Source: a virus
Reading direction: 5' to 3' (one strand)
DNA: 39,736 bases
Virus record (IMG/VR): IMGVR_UViG_3300032322_000225
Span: 1-39,736 of that record
Part shown: positions 37,104 to 39,736 of the stretch, in pieces
Layout of the letters: every line of letters begins with the position of its first letter
Numbering within the stretch: the first letter of the stretch is position 1
The notes under the pieces: generated by a model
What the model was told of the DNA's origin: nothing
Databases searched by the model: none
Seen by the model: the letters and a program-made list of their open reading frames with translations, nothing else
Translations under genes and position numbers: made by a program

Positions 37104-39134
37104 GTGGCTAGTCGTTCCCCCGATATTTCCGAGCGCACGATAATTGATTTATCTGGTCGCCTTTCTACATACTATGATTTAAACGGTAACGCTTTTGACA
37201 TGGCTATTGGTGGCTTGCCATTTATTATGGCAGTAACAGACAGTACCCCTTACCGCCGACAGACTGCAGAGTTTCGTGTTCAGCGTGTAGACCAGATGCG
37301 TGACCCAGGCGAGCATACCCTTGGTGGCTCAGGCTACTGGACTCGTGCACAATCATCATGGCACTATGGTGAGGGTGTTCTATTTGCTGAGCCAATGGAA
37401 GGTAATGAGAACGAAGTTCGCTTCCGCTTCCGTGATTCCTATGGCATAGATGTATGGACTCCAGGTGAGATAAGCCTAATTAAAAGAAGTAGCCTTGTTC
37501 AGGCTTTTACTGGCAAGTGCAAGATAGATACGGGTGCCAGCAGTGCAGGCGTTGCCTTCCTTGTAGCAACCGATATGGCACCACGCACCTCACAAACTAC
37601 AGCAATGTATAAGATTACAAGTTCTGGCTCATCTACACCTTTGGTTAACTTCTCATCATTTACTAATGAAACTATCCTTGCTACCACATCTGATGGCACA
37701 TACATGTATGTTGCTACAACTGCTGGCATTTACGATGTTCAACTATCTGATGGAACCACCCATAAACATTATGGTTATGATGGTTTAACGGCATCAAATG
37801 TAGTTCTTAAGTATGCCAAGAATCGTGTTATTGCTGCGTTTGGATTTACTGATGGAACTTTCTCAGCCTATGAACTTACATTTGCATCCCATGGTGGTGC
37901 GCCTGTTGTTCAAATTAAACCAGGGATGAGCGCTTCCCAAGGCGACCTTATTAACGGGTCAACTTTAATGCCTGCATTGTGGCAATGGGCAGGCATTACC
38001 GAAGGAACTAACGCTATCTATTTTGGTGGCTACGCTGGCGACCACTCTGTTATCTTTAAATTACAAGTAGATAATACTGCCAACCTAGGCACTCTTATTA
38101 CTGCTGCCACCATGCCACGAGGCGAAACTGTTTTATCTTTGTATACATACCTTGGCACCTTTCTTATGCTTGGCACAAACAAGGGCGCTCGCATTGCAAC
38201 CTTAGACCAAAACGGTGACCTGACATACGGACCATTGGTATTTCACAATGAGAACGGTGTCTATGACTTTGAAGGGCGTGACTCTTATATCTGGGCTGGC
38301 AATACTAACCAAGTAAATACTAACTCAGGTACTACACGCATTAACCTTGGTCAGCCATTGACCCTTATTGGCTATGCTCAACCTATTTCTAGTGGTGTGT
38401 ATGCTCGTGCAACGGATGCCTATGCAGACGGTATCTTCGGTACAGTAAATGCCGTTCGTATTTTAGGTGCTGATAACCAAGTTGCTTTTGCAATCAATGG
38501 TTCAGGTGTCTGGCTACAACATCCAACCGAGTTGGTTGAATCTGGACAAATCCGCACTGCCCGTATTCGTTATGACACCATGGAAAACAAAGCATGGAAG
38601 CGTATTCGTGTTCGTACCACCAATGACATAGCAGGTGGTGATATTGAAATCTTTAAGATTGGTCCAACAACAGACACTGTTATCACTACTCTTTATGAAG
38701 GCAATACCACTACTGCTGATATTGATTTAGGTGATGCTTACCAAGCAGCAGGACCAGATGCATCGTTTAAACTTACTCTTACTCGTAACTCTACTAGCGC
38801 AACCACTGGTCCAGTAGTGGTAGGTATTGCTGTTAAGGCTTTGCCAACACCCACTCGTGCTCGTGTGTTACAGATTCCTTTGTTCTGTTATGACAAAGAA
38901 ACAGACAAGACAGGCAACATCATTGGCTACGAAGGCTACTCAAGAGAGCGTTTAAACGCACTAGAAACTATTGAAGCCAACGGGCAAACAGTTATTCTTC
39001 AAGACTTTAATCAAGGTGGAGAGCCAACCGAAGTCATCATTGACCAAGTTACCTTTACTCGCTCTACCCCTGCTAACCGTAACTACACAGGCTTTGGTGG
39101 AATCATCACACTCATTGCCCGTACTGTCGTATAA
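37104..39134 (+). CDS. Large tail protein, probable tail hub / tubular protein B-like
   Basis: The 676-residue protein starts at GTG 37104 behind TAAGGAGAAACA. Residues about 165-420 hold repeated four-strand patterns (ATTSDGTYMYVATTAGIYDV, TEGTNAIYFGGYAGDHSVIF, LSLYTYLGTFLMLGTNKG), suggesting a beta-propeller. The C-terminal 200 residues form another beta domain. In short-tailed phages such a protein forms the tail nozzle or hub next to the adaptor. The assignment is by size, strand pattern and position between the fibres and lysis genes. Confidence 0.65.
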   Translation: MASRSPDISERTIIDLSGRLSTYYDLNGNAFDMAIGGLPFIMAVTDSTPYRRQTAEFRVQRVDQMRDPGEHTLGGSGYWTRAQSSWHYGEGVLFAEPMEGNENEVRFRFRDSYGIDVWTPGEISLIKRSSLVQAFTGKCKIDTGASSAGVAFLVATDMAPRTSQTTAMYKITSSGSSTPLVNFSSFTNETILATTSDGTYMYVATTAGIYDVQLSDGTTHKHYGYDGLTASNVVLKYAKNRVIAAFGFTDGTFSAYELTFASHGGAPVVQIKPGMSASQGDLINGSTLMPALWQWAGITEGTNAIYFGGYAGDHSVIFKLQVDNTANLGTLITAATMPRGETVLSLYTYLGTFLMLGTNKGARIATLDQNGDLTYGPLVFHNENGVYDFEGRDSYIWAGNTNQVNTNSGTTRINLGQPLTLIGYAQPISSGVYARATDAYADGIFGTVNAVRILGADNQVAFAINGSGVWLQHPTELVESGQIRTARIRYDTMENKAWKRIRVRTTNDIAGGDIEIFKIGPTTDTVITTLYEGNTTTADIDLGDAYQAAGPDASFKLTLTRNSTSATTGPVVVGIAVKALPTPTRARVLQIPLFCYDKETDKTGNIIGYEGYSRERLNALETIEANGQTVILQDFNQGGEPTEVIIDQVTFTRSTPANRNYTGFGGIITLIARTVV

Positions 39135-39147
39135 GGAGAACCATGTA

Positions 39148-39351
39148 ATGACTGCTGCAAATTGGGCTGGACTAATCGTATCTATCATCGCAGTAGTGTC
39201 TGCATTTACAGGCTCTGTTAGATGGTTAGTCAAGCATTATCTTGTAGAACTTAAGCCCAATTCTGGCTCAAGTCTAAGAGATTCCGTTGATAGATTGGAG
39301 CGACAAGTTGAAGAAATATATCGCATCCTTCTTTCTCGCAATAACTCTTAG
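39148..39351 (+). CDS. Small membrane protein with coiled-coil tail (spanin- or holin-like)
   Basis: The 67-residue product has one N-terminal membrane helix (WAGLIVSIIAVVSAFTG) and a helical tail with heptad-like Leu/Val spacing (SLRDSVDRLERQVEEIYRIL). ATG 39148 has AAGGAGAACC upstream. An ATG at 39143 is followed at once by a stop. The 3' end overlaps a lipoprotein gene in another frame, the layout of Rz/Rz1 pairs in phages of Gram-negative bacteria. A holin-associated role is the alternative. Confidence 0.65.
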   Translation: MTAANWAGLIVSIIAVVSAFTGSVRWLVKHYLVELKPNSGSSLRDSVDRLERQVEEIYRILLSRNNS

Positions 39352-39499
39352 CGGTTGCGGTTACCAAGGCTGGGTTAGATACCCATGTCAAGAGTTTGAA
39401 AATTGGGAAAAGCCTGAGTGCAACCCACCTCAATGTATTCCAACTGGTACTTGTACTAAAGATATTTTGCCTGGAGTAACTGATGAACCAAAGAAATAA
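39308..39499 (+). CDS. Small lipoprotein (Rz1-like position)
   Basis: The 63-residue product has a clear lipoprotein signal: KKYIASFFLAITLSGC, with lipobox LSGC and Cys17. The mature part has GYQGWVRYPCQEFENW, then two more Cys pairs and TGTCTKDILPG. From memory it resembles small lipoproteins common in marine phages of Gram-negative hosts. TTG 39308 is preferred because GGAG lies 7 bases upstream. A longer TTG start at 39287 exists. It overlaps the upstream membrane gene by 44 bases and the downstream gene by 17. Confidence 0.65.
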   Translation: MKKYIASFFLAITLSGCGYQGWVRYPCQEFENWEKPECNPPQCIPTGTCTKDILPGVTDEPKK

Positions 39500-39736
39500 A
39501 CTAAGCCCAGAAGAATTACATGCAAGGTTAATTGTAACTATTGGAATTATCTTAGCCATTGTATTTGCTGGCTCTGTATTTGCGCTGCTCTATGCATTGC
39601 TATTTATCACACAACCACTGGGAGAACAGGCACCAAACGATGCTGCATTTATTGACCTTGTTAGTACCTTGTGCGTGTTTCTTACTGGTTCTCTTGCTGG
39701 CGTACTTGCAGGAAATGGATTGAAGTCTAAGCCAAA
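39483..39736 (+). CDS. Small two-helix membrane protein, holin-like (5' part)
   Basis: This is the start of the 91-residue gene completed at 2-145. After a polar N-terminus (NQRNKLSPEELHAR) comes a first hydrophobic helix (LIVTIGIILAIVFAGSVFAL), a short loop with QPLGEQAPND, then the second helix, which is encoded in the terminal repeat. ATG 39483 lies within the lipoprotein gene (17-base overlap). It belongs to the lysis module that continues with the M15 endolysin. Confidence 0.7.
   Translation, partial: MNQRNKLSPEELHARLIVTIGIILAIVFAGSVFALLYALLFITQPLGEQAPNDAAFIDLVSTLCVFLTGSLAGVLAGNGLKSKP
39614..39736. repeat. Right copy of 123-bp terminal direct repeat
   Basis: This is identical to 1-123. 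It joins the right end of the lysis module to the endolysin at the left end of the window without breaking a reading frame. Confidence 0.95.

Larger units (their letters stand above)
852..38957. repeat. Dispersed 8-base palindrome GTTTAAAC, 49 exact copies
   Basis: Copies start at 852, 1414, 1764, 4441, 5288, 5685, 6013, 6393, 6965, 7228, 7499, 7551, 7645, 7868, 8033, 8490, 8663, 8993, 9300, 9568, 10138, 10221, 10266, 10315, 10883, 11022, 11309, 11527, 11708, 11969, 12149, 12227, 12451, 12926, 12983, 13258, 15359, 17202, 20322, 20879, 21827, 24846, 25766, 30760, 32040, 32171, 37082, 38765 and 38950. About one is expected at this base composition. The flanks are not conserved. Confidence 0.95.

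Noticed and set aside
1-39736. Temperate lifestyle
   Set aside because: No integrase, excisionase, partition gene or clear repressor was found. WhiB and the operator-like sites alone do not show lysogeny.

Overview
The window is a complete, or nearly complete, tailed-phage genome of about 39.6 kb in circular form. The first 123 bases recur exactly as the last 123, and one small membrane-protein gene is cut by the junction (39483 to the end, continued at 2-145). The host is most likely an actinobacterium. The phage carries a WhiB-family iron-sulfur regulator, a family known only from Actinobacteria and their phages, a lytic transglycosylase of actinobacterial type, and an amidoligase / glutamine-amidotransferase pair like those of actinophages. 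Base composition looks moderately low in G+C (mid-forties by eye), which would suit small-genome aquatic actinobacteria such as the acI lineage. That host assignment is inference. There is no tape-measure, sheath or tail-tube gene, but there is an N4-gp56-like capsid protein and a 2,020-residue probable internal virion protein, so a short-tailed (podovirus-like) particle is the best guess. No integrase or partition gene is seen.

Layout: (1) 1-848, plus: end of the lysis module (membrane protein, M15 endolysin, holin-like protein) and a terminator. (2) 878-1744, minus: four tightly overlapping small genes (zinc ribbon, 47-residue membrane protein, FmdB-like zinc ribbon, HNH nuclease). (3) 1854-8117, plus: replication and nucleotide module with Fe-S exonuclease, zinc-finger partner, DnaB/RecA-like helicase, glycosyltransferase, resolvase, a primase split into two overlapping genes, a nuclease-like protein, a sigma-like factor and a dNMP kinase. 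No DNA polymerase is visible. A terminator follows. (4) 8221-10035, minus: WhiB, transglycosylase, DUF3846-like and small unknown genes. (5) 10036-10433: control region with a terminator for the next minus block. (6) 10434-12867, minus: glutamine amidotransferase, two small proteins, amidoligase and an SprT-like protein without its catalytic motif. (7) 12868-13764: about 900 bases without genes, rich in repeats and hairpins; candidate origin or master control region. (8) 13765-39736, plus: terminase, portal, internal virion proteins, scaffold, capsid, HslV-like peptidase, basic mini-proteins, adaptor, fibres and receptor-binding-like proteins, a large tail protein, and the start of the lysis module with a lipoprotein overlapping a membrane protein.

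The strongest unexplained signal is the 8-base palindrome GTTTAAAC. I count 49 exact copies where about one is expected by chance. Thirty-three lie between 4.4 and 13.3 kb. Twenty-three encode x-Leu-Asn, fourteen encode Phe-Lys, and twelve lie outside genes or on a stop codon, with clusters in the two control regions and no conserved flanks. This resembles the cyanobacterial HIP1 iterated palindrome or phage stoperators, but the genome shows no obvious reader protein for it.
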